Of a stretch of DNA of 64,000 nucleotides, positions 24,161-35,720 are shown in pieces. The first letter of the stretch is position 1, and every line of letters begins with the position of its first letter. Source of the stretch: Tetrastigma voinierianum (taxonomy: Eukaryota; Streptophyta; Magnoliopsida; Vitales; Vitaceae); assembly GCA_016808115.1 (NCBI GenBank), contig JAEQBH010005290.1, positions 496,001-560,000 on the forward strand, written 5' to 3'. A program made the position numbers and the translations under genes. The notes beneath the pieces were generated by a model. It did not search any database. It was given only the letters and a program-made list of their open reading frames with translations, and was not told the origin of the DNA.

Positions 24161-24179
24161 TGGCGCCGTTGCCGGGGAT
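24161..24179 (+). other. tRNA-Asp primer binding site
   Basis: TGGCGCCGTTGCCGGGGAT is the standard minus-strand primer site of Athila and Tat gypsy elements. It shows that the upstream sequence is a 5' LTR in plus orientation. About 240 bp of non-coding leader follows (24180-24420) before another LTR-type sequence begins. Confidence 0.85.
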
Positions 24180-24670
24180 TAGTTAATAGTCCTTTGGTAA
24201 TAGTGTCATAAATTTGTATATGTATTTTGGTCTTAACCGGTTTATAGCGATTTTCTTTAGGGTTAGATAGTAGTCCTTGATGATAACGTTATAATCTTGC
24301 ATGCATCACTAATGCAAAATGTGCAAACTTATGTTTGGTCATCAACACCATGTACTTAAGCAAATAATTTCTCTTGGTTTGGATGCTAGACTTAACTTCT
24401 TGCTAGGAAGTGGAAAATTCTGGAAATTTAGAAAGTGAGAGTTACAGAGAGAAGCTAGAGGAGGAGAAAAGGCTTGAAGGAAAGCTTGGTTTTTGGTGGA
24501 AAAAGTTCACTAAGGTATGTAAACATGATCTTTGAGGCCTTAGTTGTATTTCTTATGCACTTTGGTTATATTCTAGGGTTTTGTTGGGATTACATCCTAA
24601 CCCTAGATTTGATGAAAGGTGTGTTTGGTGGAACCCTAAATTGTAAAAGACCAGTTTTGTGAAGATGGCA

Positions 24671-24689
24671 TGTGTGTGTGTGTGTGTGT
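24671..24689 (+). repeat. (TG)n microsatellite
   Basis: About nine to ten TG units. Confidence 0.9.
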
Positions 24690-25230
24690 CCAAGGGAGGT
24701 GCTGTCCAGCTTTCCCCTTGACCCCATGACAGTGTTTTGGCCATAAGTTGGCCTAAAGAACTCCGAACTGGATGATTCCAGTTGGAGAAGAAGCCCAAGA
24801 CCTAGCCCTTCGAATGTCTAGAAGTAACTAGAACTAAATCCTACCATAAGACCCTTGAATTTGAGGTTGAAAGTCAGATACAGATTCTGTCCCATGTTCT
24901 GGAGCAGTTCTTGTTTTTGAGTAATAAGTTGAGGTTATATTGATCCAAATAGGTGATTCAAAATCCCTCTCAAAGTAGCCACATAGGGCGTAACTTCATG
25001 AAGTGGCCAAAATTATGGCTCATTTGTTCCCATAATTTCGTCAAAGTAAGGGTGAAGTGAGACACAGATTCTGTCCCTAGGAAATGGTCTCGGGGTCAAG
25101 GTGTAAAACCATAACTCTTTATTCCGAGGAGTCGAATGACCTGATTTAAGAGGCTATGACTAAGAGATAGGAGAACTTCTGGTCAGAAGACCATAGTGAA
25201 CAAAAAATGTGTATGGCTGGTCAAAATGGT

Positions 25231-25258
25231 AGTTAAGAAAAAAAAAAAAAAAAAAAAG
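25231..25258 (+). repeat. A-rich tract
   Basis: An uninterrupted run of about 20 A residues preceded by AAGAA, ahead of GGGG. No retrotransposon ends here, so it is read as a simple repeat. Confidence 0.85.
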
Positions 25259-25849
25259 GGGTCTTGAGATAGGCTGAAACAAGGTACAAGTGTTGTGTGT
25301 GCTATTTGTGTTACCCTAATAAGGGGTGTTAAATGTTGATATTAGTAAGTGTAAAAGAGAGTGCTCTTGAAGGATCAAAGTTTATGTTGGTAGGTATAAG
25401 AATATGTGTGATTCGAATTGGTGAAGTAGTAATAAACCAATTCAGGTAATTTTATGTAACCCAGTTGTTGAGGCTAAGAAATCTTATGACACATTAATTA
25501 GGATCCTTTGGAGTAGCCTAGGTTTTGACTTCCTTGGGAGACTTGTGGATTTTAATCCAAGGAAGGTAGGGATCTTGTAACCTTCTCTACATATACCATG
25601 GTTTCACGAGTGTAGCATTCCATGCTTGAGCGTGTGATTTTCTAATGATATATATATAAATGTGTATATTTTATATCTATGGAATTCTTTGAATTAATTG
25701 GTGCATGATGTTTTTAAATATCCGGCTTTGTGGAAATTGTTTTAAGCATGGCATGGGTATGGGACGTGAGTCGGGATTGATGTAGTGGACAGGACTATGA
25801 CTAGTCACAGGTTTGTAGTCGAAAGGTCACGGATATTCGGGATGTAGAT

Positions 25850-25945
25850 CCACAGGTGGTAAGTCCCGGCAATTTGTCGTTATACGGGATGTGGGCATAT
25901 CCACAGGTAGTAAGTCCCGACAATTTGTCGTTGTTCGGGGATGAT
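25850..25945 (+). repeat. 51-bp tandem repeat in LTR G
   Basis: Two units, 25850-25900 and 25901-25945 or so, share CCACAGGT-GTAAGTCCCG, then CAATTTGTCGTT, then CGGG. Such repeats are common near the middle of plant gypsy LTRs. Confidence 0.85.
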
Positions 25946-27247
25946 CGGCTAGTCCTTTGGGTGAAAGCCCAAAGAGTCAGCGATGAGGGTCGAGATGGTG
26001 AAAGTATTGCATCCATTTGTTTCCACATCAGCCTATTAATTGAAAATGCTCATGTTTTGAGATGTGTTGAATTATTTGTATTTTGAAATGTTTTTATAAG
26101 CATGGCTTGTTATGGGATTCACTACTGAGTTGTCGAACTCACCCCCATTATTCCCTCCACCTTAGATGTAGGTACGAGACCAGCTGCATGACTTGAGAGT
26201 TTGACTTGCAGGGTTTTGGAGGTTGGGGAATTGTGCGTCAGCCTTAGCATGTTGGTGGTTGGGCATACATTTTGAGGAACATCTAGTGTTGTGTGGAGGT
26301 TCACACTTGTATATTTTGGACCAGTTCATATCGATCATGGGTCATTGTATGTTTGGCTTGTGGCTATTAGTTTGGGACACTGTAGAAAGTTTTGGGATTT
26401 TATTGTAAATATTATTTTGATCAAGTGTAAGTGAATAGTCTTGGGTTCATTGGGGACTTACCTCGGTCTGGATAATAATATATATGTTTTGAGACTGGCC
26501 TGGAGTTGAGTTTTAATTACGTTTCTAGGCGATTACTCCAAGTGGGTTTGGACTCGGGTTTTTGAGGAAATCTGAGGTTGATATATATGGTGTGTAGGTA
26601 GGGGTAGCCCACTTTTATGCAAGTGTTGGATTATGAAGAGTCCTATGTTAGGGACTCATGATGAAAAAAAAAAAAAAAGATTGTAAAATAACATAAATCA
26701 CATCGTGAAATCGAAGTGTGACATTTTATCGTGCAAATAGCAGTCTTGCTAAAATTGTCAGTGGTGGGACTAAAAATTTTGTTGTTGGTTTTTCTCTCTC
26801 TAAAACATGATAAAATGTAGATTGGTTTAAATAAATCGTTGTAAGTGCATAGGTCGTACAAGTAATAAAGTGGATTTTTAAGTCCGGATATTGTATCCAC
26901 GAAGATTGATAAGAGAATCTATGGATCAACTACTCCTACTCAAGGTTATCGCTATTTGAACTTCTAAGTTTCTAAAGATAAAAACTGAAATAACAAAATC
27001 TAAAATCACACTTAAGAAAAATGTAAAAATATATTGAAATGACATAATTCTTTGAGATATAATCAAACACTAGGAATGAGATCGAGTGTTCGATTATAAA
27101 TACATATAGGTTCTTTTAAAACAAATTTTGTTATGGGTTTGAATTTTAACTTGTTGACGAGTAGTATAGCCTTGGATTTCTCTTTATGCTTACACATTTA
27201 CTCTCAGGTTTGCCACATTCCTATCTCACAGATAATGGGTGAAGAGC

Positions 27248-27257
27248 TACTTGTAAG
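27248..27257 (+). repeat. Target site duplication of Mutator-like element, left
   Basis: TACTTGTAAG, identical to 28171-28180. Confidence 0.75.
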
Positions 27258-28170
27258 CGATGATTAAAATATTATGGGTGTATTGGTGTGTCCGTCACGA
27301 TATCTGTCATCGATAATCGGTTGATAGAAATATCAGCAAAAAATTGAAAATATCGTCGATATATCGGTTTGGGGGCGATATATGGCCGATATTTCCGATT
27401 TTTATTAAAAAAAAAAAAACAATATTTGAGGTGGTTGTCTCGTTATAGAGCAAATAAATAGGATGAAGAGATGTGAGAGGGGAAAATGAAAAGTCTTCTT
27501 AATAATTAATATCATTTATTGTATGTGCTAACAATAATTACTATCATTAATTATTTGTAGAAAAAAAGAGAAGATTAGGAGACGATTGGAATTATTATGC
27601 ATTCACTTGTAATTCTTATCATTAATTATTCTGAGAAAATAGGAGAAGATTAAGATACGGTTAGATTATTATGTCTTCATAATAATTATTATCATTAGTA
27701 TTATAAAAAATTGGAGAAGACTACATTGTAGGAGAAAATAAAAAGTATTTCTTATTAATTAATATTATTAATTTTAATAATTAATATTAAAATTTAGATT
27801 GAAAAATTTTAAATTAAAAAAATGATTATTGCAAATATTTAAATACAAAAAAATTTTAAAAATTTTATTAAATGAAATATTTTGAAATTATATAATTATT
27901 TTCAAAATATTCTAAAATATAAATACAAATATAAAAAATAGTCATAGTATATAAACGTTTAACCAATTATTTTGTATAATTCATAGAAAGTAAATTTTAA
28001 TGGTTTTTTCAAATCTAATTGATATTATCATTTCATATACCTTCAAACTAATTTTGATATATAAATTGAATATATCTTTAAATTTTGAATAATTTATAAA
28101 ATACCGATATATCTCCAATATATCCGATATATCCGTAAAATCCAAGTATCAAAACCGATATTTTCATCCT
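27258..28170. mobile_element. Non-autonomous Mutator-like element, 913 bp
   Basis: Flanked by a perfect 10-bp duplication (TACTTGTAAG), the size typical of Mutator-like transposition (9-11 bp). The ends form an imperfect inverted repeat: the left begins CGATGATTAAAATAT, and the right, read inward on the minus strand, begins AGGATGAAAATATCGG. Both subterminal regions are crowded with palindromic CGATATATCGG-type motifs (27340-27400 and 28105-28165), while the middle is very AT-rich. There is no transposase frame, so it would depend on one supplied elsewhere. Confidence 0.7.
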
Positions 28171-28180
28171 TACTTGTAAG
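28171..28180 (+). repeat. Target site duplication of Mutator-like element, right
   Basis: TACTTGTAAG, identical to 27248-27257. Confidence 0.75.
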
Positions 28181-29332
28181 ACATGACCCTCTTTAAGATT
28201 TGGTTGTTTTTCCCTACCAGGTACTTCACAACCATTTCTTAGAACTGAAGTCTGTTTGCCCCGTAAATAGGATAACACAAGCCTCCTTTAATCTAATCGA
28301 TACCATAATCTGCAAGTTAGGCAGAATTTCTCATCTCCTTGATTAGAATATTAGCTAACATGGGATAGAGATTGTTCTGCCGAACTGAGAAGACACCTCT
28401 AAACATTAAATTGATAACTCAATAGATGGTCCTTGTTCACCGAGAACAACCTGCTTTGTCACGGATGGGAACCCAGATGTAGAGGTTAGAGCAATCGCAA
28501 TGATTTATTGGAGTGATGACTTAGAGTTTATTAGTTCTAAATATATCATCCCGATGATATACTCCAAGTCGCTACTTGTGTGCTCAGAATCTCCATGCTG
28601 TGTCCTTAGAGCCTCCCTGGAAATTACACGGACTAACTCTATTTTGGGTATAATACCACGATATCGAAATTGTTCATTACATGAACAATCACAGGTCATC
28701 CAATTAAGTTTCAAGACCCAGAAACAATCAATTAAATATTGAAATCATAACCCGAGGATTCCCTAGCCCCTTCCAGTAAGACAGCCTCCCATCAACTGGT
28801 TCACAAACAACAGCGACTATTTGATCAAACAGGATTCATTGACGTTGTAAGCAAAGCTGAAAGGAAAGGATTCCAAAAAATAATCCGGAAAATAATCGAG
28901 AAAACCTTGAGTTCGAGACGAGGAAAATAGAACTAAATATTTATTGATCTCAACTCGAATTCATTTCAGATCCTTTATTCGATTCGAGAGAAAAAAAAAA
29001 ATCACAAGAAAATAAAAGAAAAAATAAATCTAAATCTACTGTTCCTCTTTTTGCTTCTTTCTATCGTTCTCTGCTTTCTCTCCCCTTTCCTTTTTGCCCT
29101 AAATATCTCTATTTAAAGGCTCATTAAATGCTAGGCTGGAATTCCAAGCTAATGTCGTGGGTTTCTGTGTAGGCCCAATGATTTTCTTTGTCGCGACATT
29201 GTTGGTCTATGTCGCGACATAGCAGCGCCCATGTTTGTCATTTGGCTTTGTTATGGCTTTTGTTGTAATATAGTAGCTGGAATAATCTTGAGTATTTGTC
29301 GTGACATAATTTTAGTAGATGTCTCATGAGAG

Positions 29333-32127
29333 TGTGACGCCCCAAAACCAGGGGTTCATTGACCAATAGTCAACCTGAGAAAAACTTGTGGATGTTGGGT
29401 AACCCGATACTATACTATTGTGTCCCCTTTACCGGGACCCATAATTTAACAAAAATCAGACAGAGTCTCCTTTGTATAAGGAGCTTTACCCAGAAATACA
29501 ACATGTACAACAAATAATAACATGGCCTATCTGGGGTTAAATATCATATCATGACCTCTCCGGGTCCATCTACGAGTAAAAATAACCACATAGGGTCCAT
29601 TTATCCATACTAAAACATAATGCACAAAGCTATAATACCATAGTTCTTAAGAGTTTAATTACAATACTCTTTACACAAAAACATATATAAAAACAATTTG
29701 TTCTAATATATTTTACAAAAGTAAGAACCAAAGCCACAATCCGGCTTTTTTCAAATTGACAACCTCGAGTGAGCGTCGTCTCCATGCACACTCCCTGTAC
29801 TTGAAAGGGGGTCCCACGATGGGGTGAGCAATGCCTAGTAGAGTAAACTTCTACAGAGGCTACTCCCCACCTAAGTGCACATGTAATGGTCATGTCACCA
29901 AAAAAACACATTCCAATCAAGATTATGCAAACCTTGAATGGAATTCTGCTGCATTACCATGAATGAGATGACTCACATTGTCCCGTGTCATAGGAGTCCT
30001 CATCGACTCTATCGAACCGAGTCCCAGAGCTCCTATCACACAATCACAAGAAACCCATGCGTGATAAAATCTATCATTATTTGATTACATATAATGATCA
30101 TTTTACAAAACAAATTTCATTTGTTTTCAAACTAAAAGCTTTTTGGATGTTCACCTCAACGATCATTTGTTTTCAAAACTCCATGTGTCTTTTATGGGTG
30201 ACAATTTTAGGGAATCATGCATGAGAGCATGGCCTTCCCACACTTTTACGGGCTTTCACCGATGAATCCATATGTGTAATCAAAAAGATAACGGAGCTTT
30301 CACCTGACACATAGTTTTATTTTCCATTTTTAAACCGTCTGACTCAATTTGGACGTTGTCCCATTTTCCAAGCCCACACAAATCGACGCAAGTAGTGTTA
30401 ATTTACAACCATGCAAGCGGGTGGAACTCTATTGGGCGTCGTCCAGGTACGTGTCCATAACCCATTCACCAATAATGGTGAATGACAGCAACCATGCACC
30501 CATTTCATATGATGTCCTACCGTGCATATGAAATGCAATTATACCATTTCATGTTTATGCCATGTCACATATATATATCACGGATCTTTATATAGACGAT
30601 TCCACTCATGCAATACACCCGTACATCATTTGGACAATTATATCAATCAACATACAATTTCCAATTCATCCACACAAATCCACATCCAAGATACTCATAC
30701 ACAAATACATACTCTCCACATGTCCAATACATTAGGACACATATTGACATCAATCAATTATTATGACATATAAAATTTAAAACTCAATGACAACCTCCTC
30801 CTTAAGACCAATTGTGGCATAGAGATGCCCATAAAAAATTCCACACAACAAGTCATAACATACCACAGGATAGTTCTGAACTCGATTCGGAAAACTAGCC
30901 CCCTAACAGTCCCAAAATTTGGACAAACCATTAAACAACCTAAGCTGTAGCAGTCCCGAAAAACGGACCATAAATTGAGTTATAGAGATCTTATTTGGGT
31001 GATTAAAAAGCTTAACATCATTTTTCAAATAGAACTACAATTTCCTTGAAGAATACTAGTCGAATTCTCACTTTTTTCCCAACCGAAATCAGTCCTAAAA
31101 ATGGACCGTAGGTTGGCCAACAGGAGCAGCACATTGGCGGGTCCGGAAACGGGACCTGCAGATTCTCGAGAGTCAATTGGTGGTCAAAAGCCTCACCTGA
31201 GTTCCTGACTTCAGCTCTGGTGTCATGAAGGACACTAGTTCAAAATTCCCTCTTTTTCTAACCGAAAATCAGCCCTAAAAACTAGACATCATATAGGGTT
31301 GAAATAGGGCACTATTCCCATAACTCATTATTTTGCCAAATAGCCCCTTAGGGAAAAAGGGGCCAAACTGCCCCTTAGGGCATTAAAACTCAACCAAACA
31401 ACCCATAGAATGAAAATAAACTAAAGTAGAATTCCTACCTCTTGGAGCATAATAGAAACTTTAGGAAGTCTCGTGAACACTTCCTAAACCCAAAACCTTT
31501 GATTTCCCAAACTCTTCACTTGAATCCTTGGCGAAATCTCATGTTTTCGGTACCCACGCGTAGCCCTCGTCGAGTAGATGGACTTTTGTCCTTGGCTCGA
31601 CAAAAATCGACCAACGAATCTCCGTAGATCGTAGAGAGAAGTTTGATGCTCTCACTTTCTCTCCTTTTTTCCTTTCTCTCTCTTTCTCTCGGACAAAACC
31701 AGGAAAAATGTGGGATCTTTTTCCTCTTTGCCCCTTTTTGTTCTAACTCAAGTTAAGTTATGTGTGTAGCCCACGTCTTGCCACGTGTCCATGCCTCGTC
31801 CGAGTTCATTTTTGCCCCGAAACAATTTATTCCATCCTGGTTCAAGTTCAATTTATTTTAAATGAACTTAATTAATTTATTTTCCACTTTCAAGACTTTT
31901 TTTTCAAAATCCGTTTTAGGGTCCGCAGAGCACCATTTGCCAGAAAATCGTGAAAATTGAATGTCTCTAAATTCAAACGGTCGATGCGCTTAACTAGATT
32001 TACTTAAAATAAATCCAACGAGTCCGTTTTGTCATCTAAGATCTAGAAAATTTCGGTTTGCAACTTGTACATTAAGCGTGATTTCTGGGTTTGCCATTTC
32101 AACAAAATTCAAATTTTCGAGTTTACA
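29333..32127 (-). mobile_element. 3' LTR of chromovirus A
   Basis: Runs from TGTGACGCCCC at 29333 to GTTTACA at 32127 (2.8 kb); on the element's own strand it starts TGTAAAC and ends GGGGCGTCACA. It is preceded in sense by a polypurine tract. Its left 0.8 kb matches 63196-63898, and its first 40 bp match 36304-36344, which shows that the 5' LTR was split. The (CT)n-rich stretch at 31650-31690 is near the expected transcribed leader. Flanking bases on the left are GAGAG; the right flank lies outside the window. Confidence 0.88.
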
Positions 32128-32133
32128 CATTCA

Positions 32134-32143
32134 CTTCCCCCTT
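32134..32143 (-). other. Polypurine tract of element A
   Basis: On the minus strand AAGGGGGAAG lies six bases before the 3' LTR start TGTAAAC. It primes plus-strand DNA synthesis in LTR retrotransposons. Confidence 0.75.
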
Positions 32144-32199
32144 AACAAAAATTTTGTCCCCGAATTTTACACATACATTCAAATCACATGCATATGCAA

Positions 32200-32608
32200 C
32201 AGTCATTTAATATCAAATGACTAAGAAAACACCTCCGTCTCAAACAAAGAAAGGATAACTGGCATGTATCGTGTCATCGCGTTCCAATGTTGCCTCCTCC
32301 ACTCCTCAATGCTGACACAACACCTTCACTTGCCTCTCGGTCTTTCCTCTCAAGACCTGATCCCGTCTATCCATGATACGCATCGGTCCCTCCTCAAAGG
32401 TCCCATCAGCATCAACAGCAAGTTCGCCCTAATCCACTACATGAGTCGGATCTGGAGTGTACTTCTTGAGCATAGAGACATGGAACATTGCATGAACACC
32501 AGATAAACTTGGTGGTAAATCCAATCGATACGCAACTATACCCACCCTCTTGAGTATCTCAAAGGGCCCGATATACCTCGGCGAAAGCTTTCCTTGCTTG
32601 CCGAACTT
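32200..32608 (-). pseudogene. Integrase C-terminus and chromodomain of A (copy 1)
   Basis: Minus-strand translation gives [14 protein letters not shown], then [37 protein letters not shown], then a chromodomain-like part (32275-32385): MRIMDRRDQVLRGK, VKVL, GVEEATLER. The chromodomain directs integration to chromatin. This copy is the better preserved of the two created by the tandem duplication, although it lacks everything upstream of the KFGK segment because of the duplication junction. Confidence 0.88.
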
Positions 32609-33779
32609 AAGTAGGAAGAATTCTTACCTCTTGGAGCGTAGTAGAAACTCTATGAAGTCCCTTGAACACTTCCTAAACCCGAAACCTTTGATTTCCCAAA
32701 CTCTTTGCTTGAATCCTTGGTGAAATCTCGTGTTTTCGGTACCCACGCATAGCCCTCGTCGAGTAGATGAACTTTTGTCCTTAGCCTGACGAAAATCGAC
32801 CAACGGATCTCTGTAGATCGTAGAGAGAAGTTGGATGCTCTCACTTTCTCTCCCTTTTTCCTCTCTCTCTCTTTCTCTCAAACAAAACCAGGAAAAATGT
32901 GGGATCTTTTTCCTCTTTGCCCCTTTTTGTTCTAACTTCCGAGTTAAGTTAAGTGGCCAGTAATCTTGCCACGCGTGTCCATTACTGTGTCAGGAGTTCA
33001 TTTATGCCCGAAATAATTTATTTCATCGGTTGATTCATTTTATTTAAATGAACAATTTATTTCCACTTTCAGATTTTTTTATATCAAAAATCCGGTTTTG
33101 GGGACCACAGGCACGATGCCCGAAAATCAAGAAAATGTCGATTTGTCTCACCGGAATTGATAAATTCGTCTGCGTAATTAGATTTGCAGAAAAATCGATA
33201 GTGAGTTACTTTAGTCATCGAATCTAGAAAATTTCCAGTTTTGCAACTTGTACATTAGTGATAATTTACCGTTTTGCCATTTTTGTGAAAAATTCAAATT
33301 TTTCCGGGTTTTACGATGCCACTTTTAACGAGAATTTCATCCTTGAAATTCCACACACTATCTGCTTGATCAAATCACATGCATACGAAACAGTCATTTT
33401 AATATCAAATTACTAAGAAAACGCACCTCCATCCTAAAACAAGAAAAATGGCATCACGTGTCATTATGTCGATTCCAGTATTTGCCTCCTCCACTCCACT
33501 TGCCTCTCGATCTTTCCTCGCAAGACCTGATCCCGTCTATCCATGATACGCATCGGTCCCTCTCCGAAAGGTCCCATCGGCATTAATAACAAGCTATTAC
33601 TAATCCCTTTATGGAGTTAGATATGGAGTGTACTTCTTGAGCATGGAGACATGGAACATTGCATGAACACCCGATAAGCTTGGCGGTAAAGTCAACCAAT
33701 ATGCAATTGTACCCACCCTCTCGAGTATCTCGAAGGCCCCGAAATGCCTCGGCGATAGATTTTCCCGCTTGCCAAACCT
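32609..33779 (-). repeat. Tandem duplication in element A, unit 2
   Basis: Homologous to 31424-32608 along its whole length. It contains a partial LTR (32609 to about 33315, ending GGTTTTACG, where the terminal CA has decayed) and a second integrase tail. The units differ by many substitutions and short indels, so the duplication is not recent. Confidence 0.88.
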
Positions 33780-33999
33780 GACCACTCATCTCTTAGGCAT
33801 TACCTTCAAGAAGACATGATCACCCACCTCAAACTCTAGAGGTCATCGCCATCTGTCGGAATAGCTCTTCTGCCGGCTTTGAGCCATGAGAAGACACTTC
33901 TGTATCAAGTCCACCTTCTCGGAAGTGTCTCTAACCAAATCCAGACCTGTGGAGGGTCTCTCTCCCACCTCCGTCCTTAGAGGCATCCTGATAGTGTAC
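33420..33999 (-). pseudogene. Integrase C-terminus and chromodomain of A (copy 2)
   Basis: Minus-strand translation from 33950 gives TGLDLVRDTSEKVDLIQK, AQSRQKSYSDRWR, a stop, LEFEVGDHVFLKVMPKR, FGKRENLSPRHFGAFEIL, then [17 protein letters not shown] and a shortened chromodomain (MRIMDRRDQVLRGK). This is the usual tail of a gypsy integrase after the catalytic core. The core itself is missing: the coding sequence to its right is RT/RNase H. Confidence 0.88.
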
Positions 34000-34000
34000 A

Positions 34001-34310
34001 CTATCCGCTTTTAGGGATTATCGAATAGGGTGAAGTAAGCCTCATCTTCAATTCCTGGAATGCCTTCTCACACAGATCATTCCACTCAAACTTGACCTCA
34101 TTCCGGGTCAACCTCGTCATAGGTGCTGCGAATCGGGAGAAGTCCTCAATGAACCTCCTGTAGTACCCTACCAATCTCAAGAAACTGCATATCTCGAAGA
34201 GTGACTTCGGTCTCTCCCAACTTATAAATTCCTCAACCTTCTCTGGGTCCACGGATACCCCCGAAGCCGATACCACGTACCCCAAGAATCTCACCTCAAT
34301 AAGCCAAAAT
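34001..34310 (-). pseudogene. RT thumb and RNase H start of element A
   Basis: An open frame encodes RFLGYVVSASGVSVDPEKVE, then FLRLVGYYRRFIEDFSR, AAPMTRLTRNEVKFEW and CEKAFQELKMRLTS, the standard gypsy segment joining reverse transcriptase to RNase H. It stops after IIPKSG and is followed at once by integrase-tail coding sequence, so most of RNase H and the integrase core have been deleted. Confidence 0.9.
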
Positions 34311-34992
34311 TCACTTATTTGAATTTGGCGCCTGGTAAATGTTCTCCAGTCTGGAAAAATCCTCGAATGACCCTCATGATCCTCCTTAGACTTGGAGTAG
34401 ATTAAGATGTAGATCGAAAACCTGATAGGCCGTCTAGGTAGGGCTAGAACACCCTATGCATAAGATCCGCTTTGAATCACCGTGGAGCATTTGTCGGCAA
34501 GATAGCATCATTGTGAACTTGAAACGCCCGCTCGCATTCTAAGCGAGTCATAGGGATATCTGTCTCCACAACTCTCAATTGATAGTAGCCGTCTGAGATC
34601 TATCTTAGACGGACTGCGCCTCTCAATTTATCAAACAAATCATCAATCCTCGACAAAGGGTACCTATTCTTGATAGTAACCCTATTTAACTATCGATAGT
34701 CTAAGAACAATCGAAGAGTCTTATCCCTCTTCTTGGCAAACAAAACCGAAGCGCCCTAAGGTGAAGTGCTCGGTCTAATAAAACCCCTGTCCAATAATTT
34801 CTGTAATTGGACCTTGAGCTCTTGCAACTCAACAAGTGCCATTCTATATGGTGTCATAGAAATAGGTGATGTACTAGGGTATAACTCAATGGTTAAGTCT
34901 ACATCCCTATACGGAGGTAATCCGGGTAGCTCTTCCAGAAAAACATCCTCATACTCATAAACCACCCGAGGGAGACTCAACTCCTGTCTCAC
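34311..34992 (-). pseudogene. Reverse transcriptase of element A
   Basis: Starts with [39 protein letters not shown], then in shifting frames a SIDYRQLNRVT-like part and SKIDLRR (motif A area near 34590). The catalytic Y/F-x-DD block is not readable. It would copy element RNA to DNA; this copy is dead. Confidence 0.85.
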
Positions 34993-35094
34993 ATCGTATT
35001 CCAGGGTAAGGCTTGCCAGCTAACCCATCAACCGCCCATGACACCTAGAGTCATACACGGCAGGGTAAAGAATCATGCTTACCCCCTTGAAACA

Positions 35095-35225
35095 TAACAC
35101 AAATACCATCCAGTGTGCAAGCATTAACCCTCCTACAATCATAATCAATGATGACTTGATGTGCCGTCAACCAATCCATCCCAAGGATGGCATCAAATTC
35201 TGACTTGTCCACGATCCTTAGGTCT
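35095..35225 (-). pseudogene. Aspartic protease remnant of element A
   Basis: The minus-strand frame reads SEFDAILGMDWLTAHQVIID and then a short tail with Cys and Val, the conserved C-terminal half of gypsy protease (D-x-ILGMDWL...A-x-ID). The active-site D-S/T-G half is not evident to its right. Confidence 0.8.
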
Positions 35226-35356
35226 ACAGTGAGTAGAATCCTTGAGATCTCAACTCATGAATCCACCATATTTGATCGACCCTCACCTTTTGGTTTCTAT
35301 GGGAGAACTCACATCTGATGACTCTTCTAAGGTTTCAACCTCTAGCCCCCAGAATC

Positions 35357-35720
35357 TCACTTATCTTGATACATGCCTCTCGGATGCTCGGTCGTCATCC
35401 ACACTCCTCGATGGACATAGTTGTCTTGACCACGAGTCCATGTCTTGTAGGAGTCCCATAATTTTACCGGATGGACAATTTTAGACCATCCTCGAACTCT
35501 CACTTTAGCCATATGCATTGGCCACATAATCATGTAGCGGGCTAATTCGGTGAACTTAGCCACGTATTGGCTCTTGTCATCGTCCACTTGTTTTTCGAGT
35601 TCTAGGAACTCAGAGGCTTTTATGTCGAGAGGCGGACTCAGGAAACACTTGTCCATGAAGAGCTCACGGAACTCTTCCCATATCATTTCCTCTAAGTTCC
35701 TTGAGGCTTTATTGATCCAC
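35357..35720 (-). pseudogene. Gag core of element A
   Basis: The frame encodes WEEFRELFMDKCF, EFLELEKQ, then VAKFTELARYM, matching the retrotransposon gag core pattern W-x-x-F...F...EF-x-x-L...Y-x-x-x-F-x-x-L. The zinc knuckle and the rest of gag toward the protease are missing or unreadable in a gap of only about 130 bp, so a deletion is likely there. Confidence 0.82.

Larger units (their letters stand above)
24420..26660 (+). mobile_element. Gypsy LTR-like sequence G
   Basis: The order of landmarks is that of LTRs in this window such as the one at 55449: purine-rich leader, AAGGTATGTAAAC splice-like site, CCTAACCCTAGATTTGAT, a long AT-rich part, a tandem module at 25850, then an AACTCACCCCCATT module (26139 area) and a GT-rich end. 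It is read in plus orientation and has no coding domain. The ends are not resolved: no TG...CA pair or target duplication is visible. Confidence 0.4.
26690..29332 (-). mobile_element. Athila/Tat-type LTR region, minus orientation, interrupted
   Basis: Read on the minus strand it shows the LTR order of this superfamily: a TGTCGCGACA cluster (29185-29300), a TATA-like TTTAAATAGA at 29106-29115, a pyrimidine/purine-rich leader, and at its end a GTGGATACAATATCCGG block (26888 area), then TTATTACTTGTACGACC and GCACTTACAACG (26838 area), as at 40830-40930. A Mutator-like element interrupts it at 27258-28170. Its right side is cut by insertion of element A at 29333. The exact left end is unclear, possibly near 26815. 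Confidence 0.45.
31424..32608 (-). repeat. Tandem duplication in element A, unit 1
   Basis: A 1185-bp unit contains the first ~0.7 kb of the LTR in sense orientation, the polypurine tract and the integrase C-terminus with chromodomain. It is repeated immediately to the right as 32609-33779. The junction AACTT/AAGTAGG at 32608/32609 joins the middle of the integrase tail to the middle of the LTR. Confidence 0.88.

Noticed and set aside
27330..28165. CRISPR-like or satellite array, because of repeated ATATCGG words
   Set aside because: The words have no regular spacing and are confined to the two ends of an element with inverted termini and a target duplication.
34001..34992. Integrated plant pararetrovirus as the source of the RT
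   Set aside because: The protease-RT-integrase order, LTR pair, polypurine tract, primer site and chromodomain place it in Ty3/gypsy chromoviruses. No movement or coat protein is seen.
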